DNA from: Anderseniella sp.
GTDB taxonomy: Bacteria > Pseudomonadota > Alphaproteobacteria > Rhizobiales > Aestuariivirgaceae
Reading direction: 5' to 3'
Length of the DNA stretch: 19,299 nucleotides
NCBI GenBank assembly: GCA_013041995.1
Contig: JABDRA010000474.1
Span: forward strand, 1-19,299
The notes below the pieces were generated by a model. The model saw nothing but the letters and a program-made list of their open reading frames with translations, did not search any database and had not been told where the DNA came from. The stretch's first letter is position 1. Every line of letters begins with the position of its first letter. Below, piece after piece: positions 1 through 6,531 of this stretch. Both the position numbers and the translations under genes were made by a program.

Positions 1-133
1 CGTCCAGGCCGTGTTGAAGGGGTTTCCGCGGGCCGAAATCCTGGAAGTGCGTGACCTGAAGGCAGAAACCGTCGCGCCGATTGGCGAGCACCACGACCTT
101 GATGGCGACGTTCCCGATGACCTGGCGGACTGA
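1..133 (+). CDS. dnaX: DNA polymerase III subunit gamma/tau, C-terminal end (partial)
   Basis: The window opens inside a reading frame whose codons start at base 2 and which stops with TGA at 131-133. The 43 visible residues include VQAVLKGFPRAEILEVRD and an acidic tail ending DDLAD. This matches what I recall of the C-terminal end of alphaproteobacterial DnaX, the clamp-loader subunit of DNA polymerase III. The location directly before ybaB and recR is the classical dnaX-ybaB-recR arrangement and carries much of the weight of the call. No catalytic domain is visible because the N-terminal AAA+ part lies upstream of the window. Confidence 0.75.
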   Translation, partial: VQAVLKGFPRAEILEVRDLKAETVAPIGEHHDLDGDVPDDLAD

Positions 134-205
134 AATCCCAAAACTGAAGCCCCAAGACACGCTCAACTCGTACTGTTTTTTCGAAATGTATAAGGTAAGG
201 ACCCA

Positions 206-532
206 ATGAAAAATATCGGCAATATGATGAAGCAGGTTCAGGAAATGCAGACCAAGATGGCCGACATGCAGGCTCGTCTGGACGAAATGACCGTGACCGG
301 ACAGGCCGGGGCGGGCCTGGTCAAGGTGACATTGAACGGCAAGAACCTGATGCAGTCGATTGAAGTGGACGACAGCCTGATGAAGCCTGACGAAAAGGAA
401 ATTCTGGAGGATCTGCTGATGGCAGCCTATAATGAAGCCAGGGCCAAGGTGGATCAGCTGGTGGCAGACCAGATGAAAGATGTCACCGGCGGCATGGCAT
501 TGCCGCCCGGCTTCAACATACCGGGCATGTAA
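206..532 (+). CDS. ybaB: YbaB/EbfC family nucleoid-associated protein
   Basis: This is a 108-residue protein, the normal family length. It opens with a Met/Gln-rich helix (MKNIGNMMKQVQEMQTKMAD), followed by a beta-sheet region (VTLNGKNLMQSIEVDDSL) and a C-terminal helix, the usual YbaB fold. Family members form dimers that bind DNA without strong sequence specificity. The role with RecR is suggested by conserved linkage and is not proven. An AAGG-type ribosome-binding site precedes the ATG. The gene lies 72 bases after the dnaX stop and 73 bases before recR, so the three are probably co-transcribed. Nothing unusual is seen. Confidence 0.95.
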   Translation: MKNIGNMMKQVQEMQTKMADMQARLDEMTVTGQAGAGLVKVTLNGKNLMQSIEVDDSLMKPDEKEILEDLLMAAYNEARAKVDQLVADQMKDVTGGMALPPGFNIPGM

Positions 533-605
533 TGATTGCGAAGTTTCCTGAAGGACCGTGCTGCATCTTTGCCGGTGCACATGGTTCGTGCTGCCAGGTG
601 CATTC

Positions 606-1211
606 ATGAAGCGCAATGTTGTCGGGGTCGAAATTGAACGCCTCATTCAGTTGATGGCCCGTTTGCCCGGTCTGGGGCCGCGCTCTGCGCGCCGCGCCGC
701 ACTGCATCTCGTCAAGAATCGGGAAAAATTGATGCAACCGCTCGGTGCAGCGCTTGCAGATGTGTTGGATAAAGTATCCGAGTGCGCTGTGTGCGGAAAT
801 GTCGATGTGGTCAATCCGTGTACCTTGTGCTCGGACCCGCGTCGTGACACCACCCAGATATGTGTAGTGGAAGAGGTCGCTGACCTGTGGGCGCTCGAAC
901 GTGCATCAGCGATTTCAGGTGTGTATCACGTGCTTGGCGGTACCCTGTCTGCAATTGACGGGGTCAGGCCGGAAGACCTGGGCATTTCAGAGCTGGTGCA
1001 CCGGGTGACAACAGGAAACGTGCAAGAGGTGATGATTGCCGTCAATGCTACCGTAGATGGCCAGACCACCGCCCACTACATCATGGACCAGCTTGAAGGC
1101 ACGAACGTAAAGGTGACCAGATTGGCACACGGTGTACCGGTTGGCGGTGAGCTGGACTATCTGGACGAGGGCACGCTGGCGGCGGCTGTTAAGGCACGTC
1201 GATCACTGTAA
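606..1211 (+). CDS. recR: Recombination mediator RecR
   Basis: The 201-residue protein has the family layout. A helix-hairpin-helix region (about residues 8-30, RLPGLGPRSARRAALHL) is followed by a four-cysteine zinc site at C60, C63, C72 and C75, a Toprim domain starting near residue 85 (ICVVEE), and the C-terminal region with GVPVGGELDYLDEGTL. RecR works with RecF and RecO to load RecA at gaps. I chose ATG 606 because the match to RecR begins there and the length fits the roughly 200-residue norm. The frame stays open to 558, but those 16 extra residues look unrelated. It is the third gene of the dnaX-ybaB-recR group. Confidence 0.95.
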   Translation: MKRNVVGVEIERLIQLMARLPGLGPRSARRAALHLVKNREKLMQPLGAALADVLDKVSECAVCGNVDVVNPCTLCSDPRRDTTQICVVEEVADLWALERASAISGVYHVLGGTLSAIDGVRPEDLGISELVHRVTTGNVQEVMIAVNATVDGQTTAHYIMDQLEGTNVKVTRLAHGVPVGGELDYLDEGTLAAAVKARRSL

Positions 1212-1441
1212 ACGGCGCGTGCTGACGGGATTCCGCAAAAAACTCCCAAAAACTGCCGACACGGTTAACTATCTGTTTAAATCGCACTCCCTGTTTCGGA
1301 GGGTCATGCACTGCCTTTGGCATGTTTGGCCCGAAGATTGCTGTGCTGTTGCCAATAGGTTCTCACATGTACCGGTCTTGGATTCCGGTAATCGTCATCT
1401 GAATGGATCCGGTGACGTGAGCAGTACACAGGAGTTACGGC

Positions 1442-2764
1442 ATGAAATTCGGCGTTAACAGGACAAAATCCGCAATCCGGCAACTGGCCGTTGGGTTTTC
1501 CCGCGATACACAAGGCGCAGTGGCACTGATAGCCGGGATTGCGGCAGTACCGATGTTTCTTGCAGCAGGTGCTGCTGTCGATTTTCTCCGGGTGGACGCC
1601 GCGCGGGCCGAAGTGCAGGCTTCGCTTGATGCAAGTGCGCTGGCCGCAGCTGCAGCCAAGCCTGGAACCTCCGACACCGCCCGCCGCAAGATTGCCCTCG
1701 ACACCTTCGAAGCCAACCTTCAGGGCGGATTTGCCGACAAGCTGGATGGCGTCCCACTGGTCAGCTTTGAAGACGGCAGTCTGACAGTATCGTATGATGG
1801 CGGCTTGCCGACGACACTGCTGCGCATTGGAGGTTTTGACAAATTCAATGTAGGTGCGAGTTCTACTGTCGCGATCAACCTGCCGGCACGTGCCGAAATT
1901 GCCATGGTGCTGGATTATTCGTCATCGATGGAAAACTATTCTGCAGGTCAGCAGAAATATGTCACCATGCGCAAGGCGGCCATCGACATGGTCAATGGCC
2001 TGACCGGCAATGGCAAGAACCCGGAAGTCAAGTTCGGCCTGGTCCCATTTTCACACAATGTGTATGCAACGCTGCCTGCCAGCTATGTCGTTGGCGGCAG
2101 TGGCGGAAGCTGGACCGGGTGCACCTATGACCGTCAGTACCCCTACAACACAACCTCCGCCACGCCGGGCGGTTCCAGCAAATCAAAGTGGGGTCAGGCA
2201 AAGCCGACCGATTTCGGTAGTTACAAGGGCCAGGCCAATTACCATTGTGACGGATACAAGCACAATGGAAACGGCTATCTGGCCAACCAGTTGCGGGTCA
2301 GTGAACTGTCATCGAACCATTCGGCTACCACAAGCCAGCTTCAGGCCATGGAGCCTTACGGCTATACCAATATTTCACTCGGCGTAGAATTTGGCTGGCA
2401 CCTGCTGGAGCCCGGCGCACCCTATGCTGCCCGTAGCCACGACGATGACGAAAACAAGAAATTCATTGTTGTTCTGACCGATGGCAAGCAGACAACCCCG
2501 GCATTTGGACCTGGTGGATCCAGGGACCGTTTCGATGGTGAAAGCAACCTCACCACACTGTGTTCCAACATCAAGGCCGGAAACCAGATCACCGTCATCA
2601 CCATTGCGTTTGCCCTCAATGACTCCGCAACGGAAACCCGGTTGCGCAATTGTTCGACCGACCCGGACAAGCATTTCTTCAAGGCGGAAAGCGCCGGCGA
2701 TCTGACAAGCGCCTTCGAGGAAATTCAACAGCAGATAGCAAAAGCCATTTTCCTGTCCAAATAA
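1442..2764 (+). CDS. TadG-like membrane-anchored von Willebrand A domain protein
   Basis: The protein has 440 residues. Residues about 20-70 form a TadE/TadG-like N-terminus: a charged FSRDTQGAVAL stretch, a hydrophobic segment at about 27-47, then an Ala-rich helix (VDAARAEVQASLDASALAAA). A von Willebrand A domain starts near 151 with a complete metal-ion site: DxSxS at D158, S160 and S162, a candidate threonine at T309, and TDG at 346-348. Between the first motif and T309 lies a Gly/Ser/Tyr-rich insert with cysteines. The protein is expected to be anchored in the inner membrane with its bulk in the periplasm. TadG proteins belong to Flp-type pilus systems, but no other tad gene is in view, so a pilus role is inference. 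AGGAG at 1430-1434 supports the ATG. The stop codon lies inside a dispersed repeat. Confidence 0.8.
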   Translation: MKFGVNRTKSAIRQLAVGFSRDTQGAVALIAGIAAVPMFLAAGAAVDFLRVDAARAEVQASLDASALAAAAAKPGTSDTARRKIALDTFEANLQGGFADKLDGVPLVSFEDGSLTVSYDGGLPTTLLRIGGFDKFNVGASSTVAINLPARAEIAMVLDYSSSMENYSAGQQKYVTMRKAAIDMVNGLTGNGKNPEVKFGLVPFSHNVYATLPASYVVGGSGGSWTGCTYDRQYPYNTTSATPGGSSKSKWGQAKPTDFGSYKGQANYHCDGYKHNGNGYLANQLRVSELSSNHSATTSQLQAMEPYGYTNISLGVEFGWHLLEPGAPYAARSHDDDENKKFIVVLTDGKQTTPAFGPGGSRDRFDGESNLTTLCSNIKAGNQITVITIAFALNDSATETRLRNCSTDPDKHFFKAESAGDLTSAFEEIQQQIAKAIFLSK

Positions 2765-2781
2765 TTACTTCCTTTGGAATA
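2760..2781 (-). repeat. Dispersed repeat core, copy A
   Basis: On the minus strand this reads TATTCCAAAGGAAGTAATTATT and differs by about one base from the copies at 6171-6192 and 6418-6437. It covers the TAA stop of the TadG-like gene and fills the start of the 43-base gap to the convergent rmuC gene. No inverted partner is seen nearby, so it is a solo copy. Confidence 0.7.
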
Positions 2782-2807
2782 GGATTCAGGCAGGCAGACG
2801 GTTTCTT

Positions 2808-3968
2808 CTACTCACCGGCAACAAGACGTGGTGGCGATGCATCGTCATCACGTTGTGCCGTGTCAGCAAATTCGACCTGCTCGATCTTAGCGCCGCGCCG
2901 GGTGATCTTGTCAGAGGAAATGACGATTTTTTCGATGTCTTTTCCGGCCTGGCCGAAGTGGCGCTGCAGATCCAGCACCCTGTCATGCATGCGCCCGACA
3001 TCATCCATCAGCCGTACTACCTCGGTTTGAATGACCACGGCCTGTTCACGCATGCGCGCGTCCTTGAACACGGCCTGCATTGTCTGCACCAGCAACATCA
3101 GCACGTTGGGTGAGGCAATGATGACATGCAGACGATGGGCACGCTGGATGATGTCTTCAAAATTTTCATGCAGGTCTGCATAGATTGACTCCGACGGTAC
3201 GAACATGATGGCCGTCTCGTGGGTTTCCCCCTTGAGCAGGTACTTCTCCGAAATGTCCTTGATATGTTTCAGCACATCAGCCCTGAAACGCTGCTGGTAG
3301 TTCTTCAGGTCTTCTTCGGGGCCGGCCTGTTTCAGGGCATTAAAGCCCTCCAGCGGAAACTTGGCATCGACCACCACGCAGATGTCATTCTCCGGCAACC
3401 GGATAAGACAGTCAGGGCGTGTGCCGTTCGACAGTGTGGTCTGGAAAGAATAGGCAGTTGAGTGCAGGCCATCGCGGATAATGGCTTCCATCCGGCCCTG
3501 GCCATAAGCACCACGGGACTGTTTGTTGGCTAGAATGTCACGCAGGCTCAGCATTTCCGATGACAGATTGGTCAGGTTGGTCTGTGCAGTATCGATCACC
3601 GCGAGGCGTTCATTGAGTTTTTGCAGCGATTGGGTTGTGCGTTGGCTGCTTTCATTGAGGCCCGCGCCAAGGCGTTGCGATACCTGGTCAAGCCGGGTGT
3701 CCAGCGTTTGCGCAAGGTGGGCCTGTGTTGAGGCGGAATGCTCAGCAAGGCCGCGCAGTTGCCCTGACATTTCAGCAAGCTTGGTTTCAAGTTCGGCCGC
3801 ACGGCGCATGGCATCTATCGACTGTTGCCCGCCGCCGCTGGCCGCACGCCAGGCCAAAACAACCGCAGCTACAAGCAACACCAGCACCAGCGTGGCGCCA
3901 AGTACGCTCAAATGACCCCATGTTAGGGCCGTCCGGCCGATCAGAATTGCTGTCTCTGAAAAATCCAT
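2808..3968 (-). CDS. rmuC: DNA recombination protein RmuC
   Basis: The 386-residue protein has the RmuC plan. One N-terminal membrane segment lies at about residues 20-42 (LSVLGATLVLVLLVAAVVLA). A long Gln/Glu/Leu-rich coiled coil runs to about 150, followed by the conserved RmuC domain with PDCLIRLPENDICVVVDAKF, FPLEGFNALKQ and MFVPSESIYADL. RmuC proteins limit DNA inversions and rearrangements and have a PD-(D/E)xK-like fold. The VVDAKFPLE segment fits that active-site region, though catalysis is not proven. The tail is Arg/Asp-rich and disordered-looking. The gene converges with the TadG-like gene. It is downstream of the cold-shock gene but separated from it by a strong terminator, so it probably has its own promoter. 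Confidence 0.92.
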   Translation of the reverse strand: MDFSETAILIGRTALTWGHLSVLGATLVLVLLVAAVVLAWRAASGGGQQSIDAMRRAAELETKLAEMSGQLRGLAEHSASTQAHLAQTLDTRLDQVSQRLGAGLNESSQRTTQSLQKLNERLAVIDTAQTNLTNLSSEMLSLRDILANKQSRGAYGQGRMEAIIRDGLHSTAYSFQTTLSNGTRPDCLIRLPENDICVVVDAKFPLEGFNALKQAGPEEDLKNYQQRFRADVLKHIKDISEKYLLKGETHETAIMFVPSESIYADLHENFEDIIQRAHRLHVIIASPNVLMLLVQTMQAVFKDARMREQAVVIQTEVVRLMDDVGRMHDRVLDLQRHFGQAGKDIEKIVISSDKITRRGAKIEQVEFADTAQRDDDASPPRLVAGE

Positions 3969-4027
3969 TTGACCAACATACCGCGATTCTGCGAATTAAA
4001 AAGATCAAAACATGAACATTTGCGATC

Positions 4028-4065
4028 AAAAAAACCGGTCCGCCAGGATATCCCCAGCGAACCGG
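4028..4065 (-). terminator. Rho-independent terminator of the cold-shock gene
   Basis: On the minus strand a long hairpin (outer CCGGT / ACCGG, continued through GC and GU pairs to a short loop near 4049-4051) is followed by seven T residues. It begins 26 bases after the cold-shock stop codon and would separate that gene from rmuC. Confidence 0.85.
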
Positions 4066-4091
4066 CTCAAACTCATTCCAAACTCTCAGGC

Positions 4092-4301
4092 TTAAACAGC
4101 TTTGAGGTTGTCAGCAGACATCTTGCCGGACTTGCGGTCGGTTACCAGTTCGAACTCGACCTTCTGGCCTTCGTTCAGCGTGGACATGCCGGCGCGCTCT
4201 ACTGCAGAAATGTGGACAAAAGCGTCCTTGGAACCATCTTCAGGCTCGATAAAGCCATACCCTTTGGTGGTGTTGAAGAATTTTACGGTACCGATAGTCA
4301 T
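4092..4301 (-). CDS. Cold-shock domain protein (CspA family)
   Basis: This 69-residue protein is a single cold-shock domain. Both RNA-binding motifs are present: RNP1 as KGYGFIEPE and RNP2 as DAFVHISAV. It begins MTIGTVKFFN, the typical start. I chose ATG 4301-4299 because AAGGAA lies about 9 bases upstream and the extra seven residues of the longer frame are not family-like. Proteins of this type bind single-stranded RNA or DNA and act as RNA chaperones during cold or growth transitions. Bacteria usually carry several paralogues, so no specific csp letter can be given. The gene is monocistronic, with its own terminator downstream and a long region upstream shared with the divergent AraC-type gene. 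Confidence 0.95.
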   Translation of the reverse strand: MTIGTVKFFNTTKGYGFIEPEDGSKDAFVHISAVERAGMSTLNEGQKVEFELVTDRKSGKMSADNLKAV

Positions 4302-4496
4302 TGATCGTATTTCCTTATTCAATGCTCATTTGGCCCCCGCGCTGCCTTGTGCAGTCGGACAGGCCGGTCGTCTCGCTTTACATTGTCGGGAGATCACTGG
4401 GCTTCTCGGTAGTACCGGGGTCGTTCAGAAAACTTCTAACAATTTGCGTGCGCAGGGACCTAGCATATTTGAGACCTGTTGATAAGTGGATTTATT

Positions 4497-4517
4497 GTGA
4501 CGATATTGTATCGTTAC
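4497..4517. promoter_or_regulatory. Palindromic candidate operator
   Basis: The arms GTGACGATA and TATCGTTAC flank a central TTG and match at 8 of 9 positions; ACGATA-TTG-TATCGT is exact. The size and symmetry suit a dimeric repressor site. It lies about 196 bases upstream of the cold-shock start and about 283 bases upstream of the AraC-type gene. The binding protein is unknown. Confidence 0.4.
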
Positions 4518-4574
4518 GGGTTCCAGGCGGTATCGTCTTTGCTTGGCAGGGCCTGGTGTGCGGTGTCAGTTATT

Positions 4575-4588
4575 CCCGCTATAGCGGG
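4575..4588. promoter_or_regulatory. Perfect 14-base palindrome
   Basis: CCCGCTATAGCGGG is its own reverse complement. It is followed by GTGAAAACCC, which can form a second small stem. There is no T tract, so a terminator is unlikely. A protein-binding site is possible but unproven. Confidence 0.3.
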
Positions 4589-4666
4589 TGAAAACCCGAT
4601 AAGGCCAACCTGCACGTCTTCCGTGCAATGAAATGTATATAAGACGAACATTATCCGACAATCCAC

Positions 4667-4696
4667 TTGCTGACTGCAGGGTAAGCTTCATATCAT
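4667..4696 (+). promoter_or_regulatory. Possible promoter of the AraC-type gene
   Basis: A TTGCTG hexamer and a TATCAT hexamer are separated by 18 bases, a fair match to a housekeeping promoter, about 100 bases upstream of the TTG start. It was identified by eye only. Confidence 0.3.
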
Positions 4697-4799
4697 TCGG
4701 TATGCGCTCCGGTTCGTCGCAGCTTTGGTCATGCAGCTAATCCGACAGGTGAACCGCGCCGTAAAAAAACCGAATTGAACGTTCCCGGAGCAAGTTGCG

Positions 4800-5795
4800 T
4801 TGCATATCCACGTAGAAGAATATCGAGCTTCGGCACATGGCAGTGACGCTATGCGACCCGGCCTGTTCAGCCGGACAAACGGATTCTCGTTTTCCGATCC
4901 AGGCAATGGCCATTTGCAGACCAGCACGGCAACCACCGACAAACTCGGGATCAGAGTTGGCAGGGTGAGTTCTACAGGTCATGAAATAGACCTGACCGAA
5001 CTGAACCATTTCACAATACTGTTGCCGGTACAGGGTCGACTGGAAGCGCGCAGTTGCCGTGCTGAACACAGTTGCAGACAAGGCGAAGCGTTATTGTTTG
5101 GCCCAAATCGGCGGACGACCCGGGCCGTTGCTGAAGCCGGGGAGCGGTTCGAAGCCAATGTCTTGCTTTTTCCAACGGGAATGCTGAATGCAAATCTGGA
5201 CATGCAGACACTCGAAAAGACCTGTGAACTGTTGGAAACCGGCGTGACAGTGCATCATGCGGATACCTTCGGTGCCCCGTTTCTCAAGTTTTGTGATTTT
5301 CTGTCCACTGTCATCATGAGCGGCTCTGCCATGCTGGGGGATCGCCGGCACATGCAGCAAATGGACACCCTGCTGATAGAACTCTATGGAGAGTTCATCT
5401 CGCGCCTGGCTGATGAAAATAGCGTTGATCGGAAAACCCGATCAGCCGGCGCGCGCTATGTGGCGAAGGCTGAAGAGTACATGCGGACCAATCTGGACGA
5501 ACCGCTTACGGTGTCCGGGATCGCAAATGCCATTGGCGTGTCGCCGCGCAGTTTGCAATTGGCTTTCCGGGAGGTGCGCTCCGCTGCCCCACGCGAAATC
5601 CTCGCCCTGATGCGGCTTAACCTGGTGCATGAAAAGCTCAAGTCGGACAAAAGCGCTGCCGGGGTCACGGATATTGCCCTGCAGTGCGGGGTGGCCAACA
5701 TCGGCCGCTTTGCAGGCTTCTATCGTGAAACATATGGTGAGAAACCCTCAGCCACCCGCCGCAGAGCGCGCGCCGGCCTCACCGGCAACCGTTAG
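4800..5795 (+). CDS. AraC-family transcriptional regulator
   Basis: The 331-residue protein has an N-terminal effector-binding-like half. It resembles the AraC_binding_2 type, with FTILLPVQGRLEARS and GEALLFGPNRRT in a beta-rich region at about residues 60-150. The C-terminal DNA-binding half holds two helix-turn-helix motifs: about 236-258 (LTVSGIANAIGVSPRSLQLA) and about 288-310 (VTDIALQCGVANIGRFAGFY), ending with FYRETYGEKPSATRRR. These regulators usually activate genes for catabolism, stress or virulence; the ligand and targets cannot be read. I chose TTG 4800 because GGAG lies at 4787-4790, nine bases upstream. ATG 4851 is the alternative but has no good ribosome-binding site. The gene is divergent from the cold-shock gene and not in an operon. 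Confidence 0.9.
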   Translation: MHIHVEEYRASAHGSDAMRPGLFSRTNGFSFSDPGNGHLQTSTATTDKLGIRVGRVSSTGHEIDLTELNHFTILLPVQGRLEARSCRAEHSCRQGEALLFGPNRRTTRAVAEAGERFEANVLLFPTGMLNANLDMQTLEKTCELLETGVTVHHADTFGAPFLKFCDFLSTVIMSGSAMLGDRRHMQQMDTLLIELYGEFISRLADENSVDRKTRSAGARYVAKAEEYMRTNLDEPLTVSGIANAIGVSPRSLQLAFREVRSAAPREILALMRLNLVHEKLKSDKSAAGVTDIALQCGVANIGRFAGFYRETYGEKPSATRRRARAGLTGNR

Positions 5796-5882
5796 TACAA
5801 AGGGATTAAAGGGTCCTGACCCTGGTTCCTTCGCTACAACTTCCCGGCGCTCAACAAGGCATTCGCTCGCGATATTCGTCTG

Positions 5883-5937
5883 ACGAACATTTTCGCGGCA
5901 ATTTTACCGCTGCATTTTCGTGTTCTGCATTTTTTTT
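5883..5937 (+). terminator. Weak candidate terminator after the AraC-type gene
   Basis: Nested short stems (ACGAA/TTCGT around GCGG/CCGC) are followed, after about nine bases, by eight T residues at 5930-5937. The stems are short and the spacing to the T tract is not ideal, so this is a low-confidence call. Confidence 0.25.
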
Positions 5938-6162
5938 ACCGCTCCCACATGTGATGGTCAGTCCACGTTGGTTCGAGGCTCCGGGCCGGCCGCATTCAGG
6001 TTTTTTGAATTGACCCGTGGGGTCCCCGCTTGCTGAAAAGGCGAGTGGCGTGAAATCCCGGAGCTCTTTACATGCGGGTCTGGCGTTGTACCGGGGAGGC
6101 CCGCGCGGCGCGGTGGTGTTGCTGTGCAACTGGAATGCAACAGGAATGTTGCATGGCAACCC

Positions 6163-6204
6163 CCGGCCGTTATACCAAAGGAAGTAATTATTGGCCCTTT
6201 TGAC
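6163..6204 (+). repeat. Left inverted arm, repeat copy B
   Basis: The arm contains the core ATACCAAAGGAAGTAATTAT at 6172-6191, then TGGCCCTTTTGAC. It is the inverted partner of 6405-6447. Confidence 0.7.
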
Positions 6205-6404
6205 CAATTTTTCGCGTTTGCTGGCTATGCCTGCTTCACGCCTTGGTCTGGCCGACCACAAGTGGAGCATAACGACGTCCGGCGGACGCGAAAAACCGGC
6301 CTTCGGTGGGCCAAGTCCGTCCATCTGGTGCGTTGCGGCGCTTGCCCGATGCGACCTGCATCGCGCCGCGCACCACGCCTGCCAGAATGAACGGATTTGA
6401 CTCC

Positions 6405-6447
6405 ATCAAATGGGTCAATAATTACTTCCTTTGGTATTAAACGCCGG
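6405..6447 (-). repeat. Right inverted arm, repeat copy C
   Basis: On the minus strand it reads CCGGCGTTTA, then the core ATACCAAAGGAAGTAATTAT, then TGACCCATTTGAT. It ends 24 bases before the U tract of the groEL terminator. Confidence 0.7.
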
Positions 6448-6470
6448 ATCAAGAAGTTTCTCCAGGCATC

Positions 6471-6501
6471 AAAAAACCGCGGGCCTTTCGGTCCGCGGTT
6501 T
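6471..6501 (-). terminator. Rho-independent terminator of groESL
   Basis: On the minus strand the stem AAACCGCGG / CCGCGGTTT (9 bp, 10-base loop) runs into a six-T tract. It begins 31 bases after the groEL stop codon and closes the operon. Confidence 0.93.
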
Positions 6502-6531
6502 CGCATTTTCTGTTTGCTTTTGGGCGCTGGA

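Larger units (their letters stand above)
4302..4799. promoter_or_regulatory. Divergent intergenic region between cold-shock gene and AraC-type regulator
   Basis: This 498-base stretch holds no convincing gene. It must contain both divergent promoters. The cold-shock gene may have a long untranslated leader here, as cspA-type genes often do; this is inference. Two palindromes (4497-4517 and 4575-4588) and a possible sigma-70-type promoter (4667-4696) are listed separately. Confidence 0.6.
6163..6447. mobile_element. MITE-like element with long inverted terminal repeats
   Basis: The left arm (6163-6204) and the reverse complement of the right arm (6405-6447) align over about 42 bases. They share CCGGC, GTT, ATACCAAAGGAAGTAATTAT, TTG-CCC and TTTGA, with only a few mismatches and small gaps. 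The 200-base interior encodes nothing recognisable, as expected of a non-autonomous element. I do not see an obvious target-site duplication, because the symmetry runs outward into the flanks. It could instead be a folded intergenic RNA element. Solo copies of the core occur at 2760-2781 and 12152-12173. Confidence 0.5.
5796..6470. other. Gene-free region containing a MITE-like element
   Basis: About 675 bases separate the AraC-type gene from the groEL terminator. Reading frames here look like chance products (Arg/Pro/Gly-rich, no family resemblance). The stretch holds a weak candidate terminator (5883-5937), a small inverted repeat (ATGCAAC/GTTGCAT at 6135-6154) and the element at 6163-6447. 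No tRNA, rRNA or recognised ncRNA was found. Confidence 0.6.

Noticed and set aside
1300..1330. Possible fifth copy of the repeat core (minus strand CCAAAGGCAGTGCATGACC)
   Set aside because: The CCAAAGG and GACC parts match, but the AT-rich middle is different, and a short match like this can be chance.
5804..5825. AGGGTCCTGACCCT palindrome after the AraC-type gene
   Set aside because: A loop of two bases and no following T tract; not a usable terminator by itself.
5965..5985. GGTTCGAGGCTCC, resembling a tRNA T-arm
   Set aside because: No acceptor stem, D-arm or anticodon arm can be assembled around it.
5851..6324. 157-codon minus-strand frame in the gene-free region
   Set aside because: The sequence is Arg/Pro/Gly-rich with no domain, no ribosome-binding site of note, and it runs through the inverted-repeat element. 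It is most likely a chance frame.
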